Source of the DNA: Neptunomonas marina
GTDB taxonomy: Bacteria; Pseudomonadota; Gammaproteobacteria; Pseudomonadales; Balneatricaceae
NCBI RefSeq assembly: GCF_004005935.1
Contig: NZ_SACQ01000013.1
Span: forward strand, 1-37,771
Reading direction: 5' to 3'
Length of the DNA: 37,771 bases
In this document: in pieces, positions 1-9,180 of the stretch
Numbering within the stretch: position 1 is the stretch's first letter
Layout of the letters: each line of letters starts with the position of its first letter
The notes under the pieces: model-generated
What the model was told of the DNA's origin: nothing
Databases searched by the model: none
Seen by the model: the letters and a program-made list of their open reading frames with translations, nothing else
Translations under genes and position numbers: made by a program

Positions 1-46
1 TGGTAGTGTGGGGTTTCCCCATGTGAGAGTAGGACATCGCCAAGCT
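1..46 (+). rRNA. rrf: 5S ribosomal RNA, 3' end (partial)
   Basis: The first bases match the well-known 3' portion of gammaproteobacterial 5S rRNA: the GGTAGTGTGGGG helix strand, CCCCATG, then GAGAGTAGG and a closing strand ending near GCCAAGC. The gene begins upstream of the window, so only its last third is visible. It is on the plus strand and is followed directly by an intrinsic terminator, so it ends an rRNA operon. No tRNA gene follows it. Confidence 0.93.
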
Positions 47-57
47 TTTAATTAGGA

Positions 58-88
58 AGCCCTGATCGGTAACGGTCAGGGCTTTTTA
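58..88 (+). terminator. rRNA operon terminator
   Basis: The arms AGCCCTGA (58-65) and TCAGGGCT (76-83) form a perfect 8-bp stem with a 10-nt loop, followed by a T run. It lies about 12 bases past the 5S end and would terminate the rRNA operon. Confidence 0.9.
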
Positions 89-169
89 TATTGTCTAGAA
101 AAAATAAAGTGGGTGTCAAAACGCTTAGTGTATAAACTGAGTGTGGTATTAGGGGCTTAAGGTAAATCG

Positions 170-742
170 ATGAAGCAGCGTCCGTTAACAGGTGTCATTC
201 TTGCTGGAGGTATGGGGCTTAGAGTGGGTGGTGTTGATAAAGGGTTAATGGAACTCGACGGCGCACCTCTCGTTCAGTATGCAGTTGAGCTTATTAAGCC
301 CTATGTAGATGCCACGGTCATAATTGCTAACCGCTCACTATCCGCCTATGAGCAGTTTGCGCACTTTGTTTACACAGACAAAGATGCCGGCTACGAGGGG
401 CCTTTAGTGGCGATGGCAACCGCGCTTCAACACTCCACTACAGAGTGGAACCTATTTCTGCCTTGCGATACTCCTTACTTGTCTAATGCGATTATTGAGG
501 CATTGATTGCTGCGTCCCACACTCATCTTGATGCCAATGTTGTTGTTGCTCATGATGAAGTACGTTTACAGCCGCTTGTTTGCCTAGTGCATAAGCGTAC
601 ACTCCCCAGTTTAGAGCGCTTTCTCAGCGAAGGTGGCCGGAAGGTGGCCTCTTGGCAATTTAGCCAGAATTGTGAGGTTGTCCAAATCGTTGGGCAGCAA
701 AGCGCATTTCGAAACCTCAATACTCCGGACGATTTCTGCTAA
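170..742 (+). CDS. mobA: Molybdenum cofactor guanylyltransferase MobA
   Basis: MobA transfers GMP from GTP to molybdopterin to make the bis-MGD cofactor precursor in the cytoplasm. The 190-residue protein starts with the nucleotidyltransferase signature LAGGMGLRVGGVDKG (about residues 11-25), which binds GTP. A conserved PCDTPYL segment near residues 98-104 supplies the metal-binding aspartate. The length is normal for the family. A TAAGG ribosome-binding site sits 7 bases before the ATG. It is followed by moaA in the same direction, so both belong to molybdenum cofactor synthesis. The reading frame looks intact. Confidence 0.95.
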   Translation: MKQRPLTGVILAGGMGLRVGGVDKGLMELDGAPLVQYAVELIKPYVDATVIIANRSLSAYEQFAHFVYTDKDAGYEGPLVAMATALQHSTTEWNLFLPCDTPYLSNAIIEALIAASHTHLDANVVVAHDEVRLQPLVCLVHKRTLPSLERFLSEGGRKVASWQFSQNCEVVQIVGQQSAFRNLNTPDDFC

Positions 743-833
743 ATCTATTGTCTAGTTACGATAATGTTTAGGAGTGGCTTTTTATCGTGTCTGGCGTACT
801 ATCAACAGGTCGATTGTTGGGATAGTTAGTACC

Positions 834-1826
834 ATGTCAGAACCCCTTATAGATCCTTTTGGGCGCAAAATTACTTACGTTCGTATGTCTGTTACCGATC
901 GATGTGACTTCCGTTGCGTGTACTGTATGGATGAGGTAATGACGTTTCTGCCAAAGGAGGAGGTGCTGTCGCTCGAAGAGATCTATTTTGTTGCCCAGGC
1001 TTTTACTGAGATGGGCGTGAACAAGATTAGGCTAACGGGAGGCGAGCCGCTTGTGAGGCGGGGTGTGGACGATCTGTTAGTTCAAATCGGGGCTTTACCC
1101 GGACTGGCTGACTTTTGCTTAACGACAAACGGTTCCCAGTTAGAGCGCTTTGCCGCCACTCTCTATCAAGCAGGTATGACTCGCTTGAATATCAGTCTTG
1201 ATACACTGAATCCGTTATTATTCAAAGAGCTAACTCGTACCGGTAAGCTTGAGCAGGTGCTACGTGGGATTGATGCGGCGTGTCGGCATCCGTTCAAGCG
1301 CATGAAGTTAAATGCTGTGATCCTCAAAGGGCGTAACGACCACGAGGTGATTCCGTTGCTAGAATTCGCGATTGCGCGTGGCATCGATATATCCTTTATT
1401 GAAGAGATGCCGCTTGGACATATTAATGAGCATGACCGAGCAGCTACCTTCTGCTCCAGTGATGATGTTAGAGATATCATTGAACAAGCGTATCAATTGA
1501 CGCCGTCGGACTACGTAACAGGCGGGCCATCCAAGTATTGGCAAGTAGCTGGCTCAGCTACCCGCGTAGGTTTTATTTCACCTCATAGTCACAACTTTTG
1601 TGGTGAGTGTAACCGAGTGCGTGTGACCGTTGAGGGGCGGTTACTGTTATGTCTTGGAAATGAAAACTCGGTCGATTTAAAAGCAGAGCTGCGTGAACGC
1701 CCCGGTGATATTGAACACTTGAAAAGGGTTATTCGTCAGGCGATCACCCGTAAGCCTGAAAAGCACCACTTCACGACGGATGGTGCAGTCGATATCGTTC
1801 GCTTTATGAATACAACCGGCGGTTGA
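834..1826 (+). CDS. moaA: GTP 3',8-cyclase MoaA
   Basis: MoaA is a radical-SAM enzyme that converts GTP to 3',8-cyclo-GTP, the first step of molybdopterin synthesis. From the ATG at 834 the protein is 330 residues. The SAM [4Fe-4S] motif C24-x3-C28-x2-C31 lies in [11 protein letters not shown]. The second cluster, which binds GTP, is C-x2-C-x13-C in [19 protein letters not shown]. The C-terminal double glycine needed for activity is present (MNTTGG). The frame is open back to a GTG at 774, but the family N-terminus aligns with [12 protein letters not shown], so 834 is preferred even though no strong ribosome-binding site precedes it. It lies 91 bases after mobA and probably shares its transcript. 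Confidence 0.95.
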   Translation: MSEPLIDPFGRKITYVRMSVTDRCDFRCVYCMDEVMTFLPKEEVLSLEEIYFVAQAFTEMGVNKIRLTGGEPLVRRGVDDLLVQIGALPGLADFCLTTNGSQLERFAATLYQAGMTRLNISLDTLNPLLFKELTRTGKLEQVLRGIDAACRHPFKRMKLNAVILKGRNDHEVIPLLEFAIARGIDISFIEEMPLGHINEHDRAATFCSSDDVRDIIEQAYQLTPSDYVTGGPSKYWQVAGSATRVGFISPHSHNFCGECNRVRVTVEGRLLLCLGNENSVDLKAELRERPGDIEHLKRVIRQAITRKPEKHHFTTDGAVDIVRFMNTTGG

Positions 1827-1866
1827 TTCGCTATTATGGCCGAAATTTTTCTGCTGATAGCTGATT

Positions 1867-2583
1867 GTGTTTGACCGTAACGCTCCCCGTAAACCCTTTG
1901 TTGCACGAGGCTCTCGTATTGAGCGTTGTGCTGATTGCTTTGTATCCAGCGACCTATGCTTGTGCGATGCAAAACCTAATATGAGTGCCCAAGCAACCTT
2001 TTGGCTGATGACCCACCATAACGAGGTTTATAAGCCAACTAACACGGGCAGGCTCGTTCTGGATGCCATTGCGGACAGTCAGCTTTTAACATGGTCCCGT
2101 ACTGAACCTGATCCGCACTTTTTGGCGCTGTTACAAAATACGGCGTATCAGCCTTGTATCGTCTTTCCCGCTGGCGAAGGCTATGAAGATCGGATGGTGT
2201 CTGCTCAGCAGTTGGCAGCCAGTGGCAAGAAACCCGCGTTGATCTTACTCGATGGTACATGGCGTCAAGCAAGACGGATGTTTCGCTTGAGTCGCTATCT
2301 GGATGAGCTGCCGGCGATAGAGCCGCTACCTGGACGTGAGTCTCGTTATGATTTGCGCCAAGCTGCTGCCTCTCATCATCTCTCCACAGCAGAGGTTGCC
2401 GCTGCGGTTCTCGAGGACTTAGGTGACCGAGACAGCGCAGCGGCACTCAACGCCTATTTTGACCTTTTCAATGCTGCTTACTATGCATCGCGCAGACAAT
2501 TAGATCTATCAGAAAAAATGGCTGCAGCACGCACAAAGCTTGCTGAGCTTAGCGCTCAGCGGATGCTTCAAGAAGAAAAGTAA
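1867..2583 (+). CDS. DTW-domain tRNA-uridine aminocarboxypropyltransferase (TapT-like)
   Basis: This 238-residue protein carries the DTW domain. Family members such as E. coli TapT (YfiP) transfer the 3-amino-3-carboxypropyl group of SAM to a uridine of tRNA (acp3U). Visible marks are a cysteine cluster near the N-terminus (ERCADCFVSSDLCLC), the HHNE segment, and the signature LLDGTWRQARRM that names the domain. The start is a GTG at 1867. The last 35 bases overlap the 3' end of the convergent dtd gene, so both strands code there. The family is clear. The exact tRNA target is inferred from the E. coli homologue. Confidence 0.85.
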   Translation: MFDRNAPRKPFVARGSRIERCADCFVSSDLCLCDAKPNMSAQATFWLMTHHNEVYKPTNTGRLVLDAIADSQLLTWSRTEPDPHFLALLQNTAYQPCIVFPAGEGYEDRMVSAQQLAASGKKPALILLDGTWRQARRMFRLSRYLDELPAIEPLPGRESRYDLRQAAASHHLSTAEVAAAVLEDLGDRDSAAALNAYFDLFNAAYYASRRQLDLSEKMAAARTKLAELSAQRMLQEEK

Positions 2584-2998
2584 CTGGGCCATCATTCAGC
2601 AAACTGACTTTCATATCAGCGCCAAACTTGCCGGTGGCGACAGGGTCGTGACTTTTTTGCGCGGCTGCAACAAAGTAATCGTAGAGCTCTTGGCCTTTTT
2701 CCGGCGTTGCGCCGTTAGAAAAGCCGGGGCGTAGACCTTTAGCGGTATCCGCTACCAACGTGAACTGGGAGACAACCAGCAGGCCACCTCCCACTTGTTG
2801 TAGATTCAGGTTCATGCGTCCGGTGTCATCACCGAAAATACGGTAACCGAGAATTTTCTTTAACAGCTTATCGGCTTGTGCGGTAGTATCGTGCTTCTCG
2901 ACACCGAGTAGCAGTAAAATGCCGTGGTCGATAGCACCAATGGTTTCCCCATCAACGACGACGCTGGCGTGTTTAACGCGTTGTATTAAGCCCTTCAT
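2549..2998 (-). CDS. dtd: D-aminoacyl-tRNA deacylase
   Basis: Dtd hydrolyses D-amino acids mischarged on tRNA, and also glycine on tRNA-Ala, which protects translation fidelity. The 149-residue length is typical. It begins MKGLIQRVKHASV and has the SQFTL motif and the C-terminal NDGPVTF motif, which together form the active site of the dimer. The codons of the GPVT motif are antisense to the stop codon of the convergent DTW gene. It lies 11 bases downstream of the proline iminopeptidase gene on the same strand, so the two probably form an operon. Confidence 0.95.
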   Translation of the reverse strand: MKGLIQRVKHASVVVDGETIGAIDHGILLLLGVEKHDTTAQADKLLKKILGYRIFGDDTGRMNLNLQQVGGGLLVVSQFTLVADTAKGLRPGFSNGATPEKGQELYDYFVAAAQKSHDPVATGKFGADMKVSLLNDGPVTFLLEASAER

Positions 2999-3009
2999 TC
3001 GTTCTCCGT

Positions 3010-3960
3010 TTAAGCCTCCGTGGCGGCAAAAGCATCGGTAGCTCGTACTAAGTTATCTATGATGCCGGGTTCGAACACTGAATGTCCTGCATCCCGAACG
3101 ATGTGCAGTTGCGAGTGCGGTAGCGCTTGATAGAGCGCGTATGCTTGTTCGACAGGGCAGACCATATCATAGCGACCATGCACAATGGTGATGGGAAGCC
3201 CGCTGATCTTATCGGCTTGCGTTAGGATCTGATTCTCACTGATAAAACAATGGTTAACGAAATAGTGTGTCTCTAGTCGAGCCATTGCTAGCGCAAGATG
3301 CGGATCAGAGTAGTGTGACATCGCATCTGGATTGGGTGCGAGCGTAGAGCAGCGTCCCTCCCATACAGACCAAGCCTTTGCGGCTGCCATACGTTGAAGT
3401 TCATTTTCCGAGGTGAGCCGCTGATGATAGGCGTGCAGTAAGTTGTGTTGCTCCCCTGCTGGAATAGGCGTGAGGAAGTCTTGCCAGTAGTCGGGGAATA
3501 TGCGGCTTGCACCCTCTTGATATAGCCAGTGAATATCTTGCTGGCGCGCCAGAAAGACGCCTCTCAGGATCAGGCCCAAAGTTCGCCCGGTATGTGCTTG
3601 AGCATATAGAAGCGCTAACGTAGCGCCCCAAGAACCGCCAAATAGTAGCCACTCATCCACACCTAGGTGAGTGCGAATGTGTTCCATATCTTCGATTAGG
3701 TGTGCCGTTGTGTTCTCTTGCAGAGATGCATGTGGCTGTGAGCGCCCGCAGCCGCGCTGATCAAACAAAATGATGCGGTACTTCTCTGGGTTAAAGAAGC
3801 TACGCAGGTCGCCGTTAGTTGAGCCGCCGGGGCCGCCATGTACAAACAGTACAGGTAAGCCCTCTGCATTACCGCTCTCTTCAACGTACAGGGTGTGTTC
3901 TCCACCCACTTCGAGTGCATGTGTTTTATATGGCTGAATTGCAGGGTATAGCGGGCGCAT
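3010..3960 (-). CDS. pip: Proline iminopeptidase (S33 family)
   Basis: This is a cytoplasmic alpha/beta-hydrolase that removes N-terminal proline from peptides. The 316-residue protein has the oxyanion motif HGGPGG (41-46), the FDQRGCGRS segment, and the nucleophile elbow GGSWG with Ser110. The remaining triad members are Asp265 (GRYDMVCP) and His293 (AGHSVFEPG). All hallmarks of the classical proline iminopeptidase group are present. It is the upstream gene of a two-gene unit with dtd. The ATG at 3960 matches the family N-terminus. Confidence 0.94.
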   Translation of the reverse strand: MRPLYPAIQPYKTHALEVGGEHTLYVEESGNAEGLPVLFVHGGPGGSTNGDLRSFFNPEKYRIILFDQRGCGRSQPHASLQENTTAHLIEDMEHIRTHLGVDEWLLFGGSWGATLALLYAQAHTGRTLGLILRGVFLARQQDIHWLYQEGASRIFPDYWQDFLTPIPAGEQHNLLHAYHQRLTSENELQRMAAAKAWSVWEGRCSTLAPNPDAMSHYSDPHLALAMARLETHYFVNHCFISENQILTQADKISGLPITIVHGRYDMVCPVEQAYALYQALPHSQLHIVRDAGHSVFEPGIIDNLVRATDAFAATEA

Positions 3961-4032
3961 GGTGTGTCTTCCTTTTCCTAAGTACAGCTAAAGTATAGGG
4001 TGCAGCGAAGGTCAGGCGCTATGTCTAGACGT

Positions 4033-4060
4033 AAAAAAAGCGGCCCATTGGCCGCTTTCT
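4033..4060 (-). terminator. typA terminator
   Basis: The plus-strand arms AAAGCGGCC (4037-4045) and GGCCGCTTT (4050-4058) form a 9-bp stem with a 4-base loop. On the minus strand it is followed by a run of seven T (4033-4039), the classical form. It lies just beyond the typA stop and upstream of pip. Confidence 0.9.
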
Positions 4061-4078
4061 CATACTCTCTTGTGCGTA

Positions 4079-5905
4079 TTATTTTGCAGCACGTGAGGCG
4101 CGCTTACGCTCGTTCTCAGTGAGGAGCTTCTTACGCAAACGGATATGGTTTGGCGTTACTTCAACGAGCTCATCATCTTCAATGAAGTCGAGGGCTTGCT
4201 CTAGTGTAAAGCGAATCGGCGGCGTCAACTGAATGTTTTCGTCAGTACCAGACGCACGCACGTTAGTTAGCTGCTTACCCTTAATTGGATTAACGGCTAG
4301 GTCGTTGCTACGGCTGTGGATACCCAGAATCATGCCTTCGTAGACTTCGATGTTCGGGCCAATACATAGACGGCCACGCTCTTGCAAGTTGAAGAGTGAG
4401 TAGCCCAATGCTTTACCTGTGACCATGGATACCAATACACCGTTGTTACGGAAAACAACTTCGCCTTCTTTCACTGGACCGTAGTGGTCGAAAACGGATG
4501 TCATGATACCGGTACCTGAAGTCATCGTCAGGAACTGGCTACGGAAACCGATCAAACCACGTGATGGAATCAGGAATGTCAGGCGGATACGGCCGGAGGA
4601 ATCAACCTCCATGTTAGTCATATCACCTTTGCGCTTACCTAGCTCTTCGATGATCGCACCTTGGTGCTCCTCTTCCACGTCGATCATTACGACTTCGTAC
4701 GGCTCGTGGATTTCACCATCAACTTCACGTTGGATAACTTCTGGACGAGAAACACCCAGCTCGAAACCTTCGCGACGCATGGTTTCGATCAATACTGACA
4801 AGTGCAGCTCACCACGACCCGATACGCGGAATTTCTCAGGAGAGTCTCCCTCTTCAACGCGCAGTGCAACGTTGTGGATCAGCTCACGGTCAAGGCGGTC
4901 CTTGATGTTACGACTGGTAACAAACTTGCCATCTTGCCCAGCAAATGGAGAGTCATTCACCTGGAACGTCATCGATACGGTTGGCTCATCAACAGACAGC
5001 GCAGGCAGTGCTTCAACAGCATCTGCATCACACAACGTATCGGAGATGTTTAGCTCATCGATACCGGTTACACAGATGATGTCACCAGCGCGTGCAGAGT
5101 CCACATCAACACGCTCAAGGCCTAAATAACCCATGATCTTTTGGATACGGCCGCTGCGGATGTTGCCTTCACTATCGATGATTTTAACCGGGTGATTGAG
5201 GTTCGCTTTACCGCGCTTCACACGGCCCACACCGATAACACCAACATAGCTGTTGTAGTCCAGTGCAGATACTTGCATCTGGAATGGGCCATCAACGTCA
5301 ACGTCAGGGTGACTTACGTGATCAACAATCGCTTCGAACAGCGGCGTCATATCTTCGGCCATGTCTTCATGATCAGTACCAGCGATACCGTTCAGTGCAG
5401 AGGCATAGATAACAGGGAAGTCGAGTTGCTCATCGCTAGCGCCAAGCGAGTCGAAAAGGTCGAAAACTTTATCGATGGCAGCATCTGGGTTCGCGCCTGG
5501 ACGGTCTACCTTGTTCACCACAACGATAGGGCGTAGGCCTTGGTCGAACGCTTTCTGGGTTACGAAGCGTGTTTGTGGCATTGGACCATCGACGGCATCT
5601 ACCAATAGCAGTACGCAGTCAACCATAGAAAGAACGCGCTCTACCTCACCACCGAAGTCAGCGTGTCCCGGTGTGTCTACGATATTGATATGGTAACCGT
5701 TCCACTCGATCGCCGTATTCTTCGCAAGAATAGTAATTCCGCGCTCTTTCTCTTGGTCGTTGGAGTCCATGATGCGCTCAGAGCCTTCATCGCGGCGGCC
5801 GAGAGTACCGGACTGTTGGAGAAGCTTATCAACCAGCGTCGTTTTGCCGTGGTCAACGTGCGCGATAATAGCGATGTTTCGCAAGTTAGCGATATTGTCG
5901 ATCAT
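4079..5905 (-). CDS. typA: Ribosome-associated GTPase TypA/BipA
   Basis: TypA is a translational GTPase related to EF-G that supports 50S subunit assembly and growth at low temperature or under stress. From ATG 5905 it is 608 residues, matching E. coli BipA. The G motifs are clear: HVDHGKT (16-22), [17 protein letters not shown] and SAL. Domains II, III and V and the TypA-specific C-terminal domain follow. The frame extends upstream to 6016, but that extension runs past the likely -10 box and has no family similarity, so 5905 is preferred. It is a single-gene unit with its own terminator. Confidence 0.97.
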   Translation of the reverse strand: MIDNIANLRNIAIIAHVDHGKTTLVDKLLQQSGTLGRRDEGSERIMDSNDQEKERGITILAKNTAIEWNGYHINIVDTPGHADFGGEVERVLSMVDCVLLLVDAVDGPMPQTRFVTQKAFDQGLRPIVVVNKVDRPGANPDAAIDKVFDLFDSLGASDEQLDFPVIYASALNGIAGTDHEDMAEDMTPLFEAIVDHVSHPDVDVDGPFQMQVSALDYNSYVGVIGVGRVKRGKANLNHPVKIIDSEGNIRSGRIQKIMGYLGLERVDVDSARAGDIICVTGIDELNISDTLCDADAVEALPALSVDEPTVSMTFQVNDSPFAGQDGKFVTSRNIKDRLDRELIHNVALRVEEGDSPEKFRVSGRGELHLSVLIETMRREGFELGVSRPEVIQREVDGEIHEPYEVVMIDVEEEHQGAIIEELGKRKGDMTNMEVDSSGRIRLTFLIPSRGLIGFRSQFLTMTSGTGIMTSVFDHYGPVKEGEVVFRNNGVLVSMVTGKALGYSLFNLQERGRLCIGPNIEVYEGMILGIHSRSNDLAVNPIKGKQLTNVRASGTDENIQLTPPIRFTLEQALDFIEDDELVEVTPNHIRLRKKLLTENERKRASRAAK

Positions 5906-6001
5906 AAATAGTGTTCTGACTTTTCTTTTGCAGGTTACCCGTGCATCACTGACCTTCAATGGTGCACAGCGTGTTTTGCGGTAGGGTTTAAGATGCGCCG
6001 C

Positions 6002-6007
6002 ATTATA
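6002..6007 (-). promoter_or_regulatory. Likely typA promoter -10 box
   Basis: The minus strand reads a perfect TATAAT followed by a GC-rich discriminator (GCGGCGC), about 95 bases before the typA start. The -35 match is weak. The assignment rests on the -10 box and its position. Confidence 0.5.
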
Positions 6008-6176
6008 GCGGATCATTGCCTCACAAGCCCAGCGGTCTGTTCATTTCATCACCAATTTATTGCGTCTTTGTGTCAGAACGAGAATCAATACTTAGCGACT
6101 TAGACCTTGTATTGAGAAGTTATTTGTTTGCGCTTGGAGTATCATGCCAAAGTGTGCCCCGCAAATGAGCGCTTAA

Positions 6177-6224
6177 TGCACTTTTTTGGTGCGCGTTATA
6201 GCTTTTAAGCATCGTTTTGGTGCG
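6177..6224 (+). promoter_or_regulatory. Paired NtrC binding sites upstream of glnA
   Basis: Two 17-bp elements resemble the NtrC box TGCACYANNNTGGTGCA. Site 1 (6177-6193) reads TGCACTTTTTTGGTGCG. Site 2 (6208-6224) reads AGCATCGTTTTGGTGCG, with one strong half. Their centres are 31 bp apart, about three helical turns. They lie about 117 and 86 bp before the predicted sigma54 start, the usual enhancer arrangement. Confidence 0.82.
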
Positions 6225-6275
6225 ATGTTTTGAGTGTGCTCGTTGTAAGTGTTTGATTTAGCGTTGCTTTAGAGT

Positions 6276-6291
6276 TGGCACAGTGGTTGCT
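6276..6291 (+). promoter_or_regulatory. glnA sigma54 promoter (-24/-12)
   Basis: TTGGCACAGTGGTTGCT (6275-6291) matches the sigma54 consensus TGGCAC-N5-TTGCW. The invariant GG (6277-6278) and GC (6289-6290) are 12 bp apart. Transcription should start near 6302, leaving a leader of about 70 bases before glnA. Confidence 0.9.
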
Positions 6292-6372
6292 AATAGACTA
6301 TTAACGTTTAAATCACAGATTTCAGGACCGTCTTGAACGTGTCTGACAAATACGAAAAGTGGAGATAGCGAA

Positions 6373-7779
6373 ATGTCAGAGATCACTCTGAAGTTAATCG
6401 AAGAGAACGATGTTAAGTGGGTTGATATGCGATTCACTGACACGAAAGGTAAAGAGCAGCACGTTACTATCCCTGTTCATCAGATGGGTGACGACTTCTT
6501 TGAAGAAGGTAAAATGTTCGACGGTTCTTCTATCGCTGGATGGAAAGGCATCAACGAGTCTGACATGATCCTGCTTCCAGACGACAGCGCATCTGTTCTA
6601 GACCCGTTCGCTGAAGAGTCTACTGTTATTGTTCGCTGTGACATCGTTGAGCCAGCGACTGGCCAAGGTTACGAGCGTGACCCACGTTCTGTAGCGAAGC
6701 GCGCAGAAGAGTACCTGAAGTCTACAGGTATTGCTGATACAGCGATGTTCGGTCCAGAGCCAGAATTCTTCGTATTCGACGAAGTACATTTCCACAACGA
6801 CATGAGCGGCTGCGGCTTCTCTGTGTCTTCAGAAGAAGCGGCATGGTCCTCTAACCACAAGTTTGAAGGCGGTAACACAGGTCACCGTCCACGTGTTAAA
6901 GGCGGTTACTTCCCAGTACCACCAGTTGACTCTCTACACGATCTGCGTGGCAACATGTGTAACGCGATGACTGCGATGGGCTTGGATGTAGAAGTACACC
7001 ACCACGAAGTAGCGACAGCGGGCCAGTGTGAGATCGGTGCTGGTGCAAACACGTTGGTTAACAAGGCTGACGAAGTTCAAGTACTGAAATACTGTGTACA
7101 CAACGTTGCACACGCATATGGTAAAACTGCGACATTCATGCCTAAACCAATCGTTGGTGACAACGGTTCTGGTATGCACGTTCACCAGTCACTATCTAAA
7201 GATGGTGTTAACCTGTTCTCTGGTGATGCATACGCAGGTATGTCAGAGATGGCGCTTTACTACATCGGCGGTATCATCAAGCACGCTAAAGCACTTAACG
7301 CTCTGACTAACCCAGGTACAAACTCTTACAAGCGTTTGATCCCAGGTTTCGAAGCGCCAGTTATGCTAGCTTACTCTGCGCGTAACCGTTCGGCTTCTAT
7401 CCGTATCCCTTACGTAACGAACCCTAAAGCTCGTCGTATTGAGACACGCTTCCCTGATCCAATTGCTAACCCATACCTGTGCTTCGCGGCATTGATGATG
7501 GCGGGTCTAGACGGTATCCAGAACAAGATCCACCCTGGTGATGCTGCAGATAAAGATCTGTACGACCTGCCACCAGAAGAAGCGGCTGAAATCCCACAAG
7601 TCGCTGCGTCTCTAGAAGAAGCGCTGGCTGCGCTGGATGCAGACCGTGAATTCTTGACGAAAGGCGGTGTATTCACTGACGACATGATCGATGCATACAT
7701 TGCATTGAAGCAAGAAGAGTCTGACAAAGTGAACCAAACGACTCACCCAGTTGAGTACGACCTGTACTACTCTGTATAA
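6373..7779 (+). CDS. glnA: Glutamine synthetase type I
   Basis: GlnA makes glutamine from glutamate, ammonia and ATP, the main ammonium assimilation step. The 468 residues form a GSI-beta enzyme. DGSSIAGW (50-57), the EPEFFVFD metal motif, NGSGMHVH and the RNRSAS loop are present. The adenylylation tyrosine is Tyr397 in [10 protein letters not shown], so activity should be set by GlnE. A GGAGA ribosome-binding site precedes the ATG. Codon use is strongly biased (CGT, GGT, AAC), as expected for a highly expressed gene. Upstream NtrC boxes and a sigma54 promoter indicate induction by nitrogen limitation. ntrBC follow after a terminator. Confidence 0.98.
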   Translation: MSEITLKLIEENDVKWVDMRFTDTKGKEQHVTIPVHQMGDDFFEEGKMFDGSSIAGWKGINESDMILLPDDSASVLDPFAEESTVIVRCDIVEPATGQGYERDPRSVAKRAEEYLKSTGIADTAMFGPEPEFFVFDEVHFHNDMSGCGFSVSSEEAAWSSNHKFEGGNTGHRPRVKGGYFPVPPVDSLHDLRGNMCNAMTAMGLDVEVHHHEVATAGQCEIGAGANTLVNKADEVQVLKYCVHNVAHAYGKTATFMPKPIVGDNGSGMHVHQSLSKDGVNLFSGDAYAGMSEMALYYIGGIIKHAKALNALTNPGTNSYKRLIPGFEAPVMLAYSARNRSASIRIPYVTNPKARRIETRFPDPIANPYLCFAALMMAGLDGIQNKIHPGDAADKDLYDLPPEEAAEIPQVAASLEEALAALDADREFLTKGGVFTDDMIDAYIALKQEESDKVNQTTHPVEYDLYYSV

Positions 7780-7792
7780 GCGTTGCTAATAG

Positions 7793-7819
7793 AAAAAGCC
7801 TCCTTCGGGAGGCTTTTTT
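7793..7819 (+). terminator. glnA terminator
   Basis: Arms GCCTCC (7798-7803) and GGAGGC (7808-7813) with a TTCG tetraloop form a hairpin flanked by A5 and T6. It lies just after the glnA stop and separates glnA from the ntrBC promoter. Confidence 0.93.
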
Positions 7820-7861
7820 GTTTCCCGCAGATAGCGGCCCGTAACAGCAGTTTTTATTATG

Positions 7862-7906
7862 TGCACTATAATGGTGCATATAGGTTGCGTGAGCGATATT
7901 GGTGCG
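7862..7906 (+). promoter_or_regulatory. Paired NtrC binding sites upstream of ntrBC
   Basis: Site 1 (7862-7878) reads TGCACTATAATGGTGCA, an exact match to the NtrC box consensus. Site 2 (7890-7906) reads TGAGCGATATTGGTGCG, with one strong half. The centres are 28 bp apart, about 137 and 109 bp before the predicted start, close to the glnA enhancer geometry of E. coli. A further dyad, AGCGCA-CCG-TGCGCT (7924-7938), lies between these sites and the promoter. Its role is unknown. Confidence 0.85.
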
Positions 7907-7980
7907 CTTCGGTGCGGTGTTTGAGCGCACCGTGCGCTGCAAAGGTTCGTATTTTGGGCGCTTGGAGGAGCTGCATGAGT

Positions 7981-7996
7981 TGGCTTCTTTTTTGCA
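7981..7996 (+). promoter_or_regulatory. ntrBC sigma54 promoter (-24/-12)
   Basis: TGGCTTCTTTTTTGCA has the GG (7982-7983) and GC (7994-7995) pair at the required 12-bp spacing. The -24 element is less perfect than at glnA, but the NtrC enhancers upstream support it. The predicted start is near 8007. Confidence 0.72.
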
Positions 7997-8103
7997 GTTA
8001 CTTTCAGATAGGCGCTATTGCATAGATGCTGCTGTTGCTTAGAGAACCTGCGACGGTGAGCGGCCTGAAATTATTCAGTCAAACAGTGAGTAAGAGAATA
8101 CGT

Positions 8104-9180
8104 ATGTTGACGTCTACGATGACTAAGCAACTACTCGATAATCAAGCAAGCAGTGTGATCTTGCTCGATAGTTCGCTCAGTATTCAGTACATGAACTCCT
8201 CGGCTGAAATGTTGCTAGCAGCCACATTGCGGCGTATGCAGAGCGCATCGATCACCGACTGGATCGCGCTCAACCCTGCTGAGTTGGACGCTATGCAGGC
8301 GACGCTCGAGAGCGGTCATGCCTACACACGACGAGAAGCCGAAATCATCAGTTCTGCGGGCGATACTCTTACAGTGGATTACAGCGTTAGTTGCATTCAC
8401 GAGCACGGTCAGCCGTTTCTCTTGGTTGAACTGCAAGCACGCGATCGTTTACGCCGTATTGAGCAAGAGAAAGAGATGCTCATGCGCCATGAAACGACGC
8501 GTAACCTTGTTCGTGGTATGGCGCATGAAATCAAAAATCCTTTGGGTGGGATTCGCGGCGCTGCACAGCTGCTAGAAGCGGAGTTAGATGATCCTGAACT
8601 GCATGAATACACACAGGTGATCATCGAAGAAGCAGATCGCTTACGTAACCTAGTTGATCGCCTTTTGGGCTCGCATAAAATCGCGCAGCGCCAACCATTG
8701 AATGTGCACTCGGTGTTGGAGCGCGTCTGCACAATTGTGAAGGCGGAAGTCACCGGGCAGGTCATAATTGAGCGTGACTATGACCCCAGTATTCCTGAGC
8801 TGCTTGGCGATAATGAGCAGCTCATACAGGCTGTTTTAAATGTTGTGCGCAACGCAGTGCAGGCGATGCTGGAAAATGATATCCCTGCACCTGTGCTAAA
8901 GCTGCGCACGCGTACACGCCGCCAAGTGACGCTCAGTGCAGAATCGCATCGTTTGGTGTGCTGTATAGAGATCATTGATAACGGCCCTGGCATCCCGGAG
9001 GAGATGGTTAAGAACATCTTCTTCCCGATGATCAGTGGCCGCGCTGAAGGGACAGGGCTCGGCTTATCCATCGCACAATCGATCATCAGCCAGCATCACG
9101 GCTTAATCGAGTGTCATAGTGAACCGGGCCACACCTGCTTTACGCTACTTATTCCTCTGGAGAGAAACGATGAAAACTAA
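8104..9180 (+). CDS. glnL: Nitrogen regulation sensor histidine kinase NtrB
   Basis: NtrB (NRII) phosphorylates NtrC when nitrogen is scarce and, with PII protein, removes the phosphate when it is plentiful. From ATG 8104 it is 358 residues: an N-terminal PAS-like domain (about 12-125), then the H-box RGMAHEIKNPLGG with His141. The N-box NVVRNAVQAM, DNGPGIP and the GTGLGLSI ATP lid follow. There are no membrane segments, as expected for this soluble kinase. The frame opens at 8026, but AAGAGA just upstream of 8104 and the family N-terminus favour the later start. It overlaps ntrC by 11 bases. Confidence 0.95.
   Translation: MLTSTMTKQLLDNQASSVILLDSSLSIQYMNSSAEMLLAATLRRMQSASITDWIALNPAELDAMQATLESGHAYTRREAEIISSAGDTLTVDYSVSCIHEHGQPFLLVELQARDRLRRIEQEKEMLMRHETTRNLVRGMAHEIKNPLGGIRGAAQLLEAELDDPELHEYTQVIIEEADRLRNLVDRLLGSHKIAQRQPLNVHSVLERVCTIVKAEVTGQVIIERDYDPSIPELLGDNEQLIQAVLNVVRNAVQAMLENDIPAPVLKLRTRTRRQVTLSAESHRLVCCIEIIDNGPGIPEEMVKNIFFPMISGRAEGTGLGLSIAQSIISQHHGLIECHSEPGHTCFTLLIPLERNDEN

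Noticed and set aside
4503-5129. 208-codon plus-strand frame opposite typA
   Set aside because: It is low-complexity Ser/Arg-rich sequence antisense to a highly conserved gene, so it is a codon-bias shadow.
5906-6016. N-terminal extension of TypA
   Set aside because: It has no similarity to the family and starts upstream of the probable -10 box. The 608-residue form matches known TypA length.
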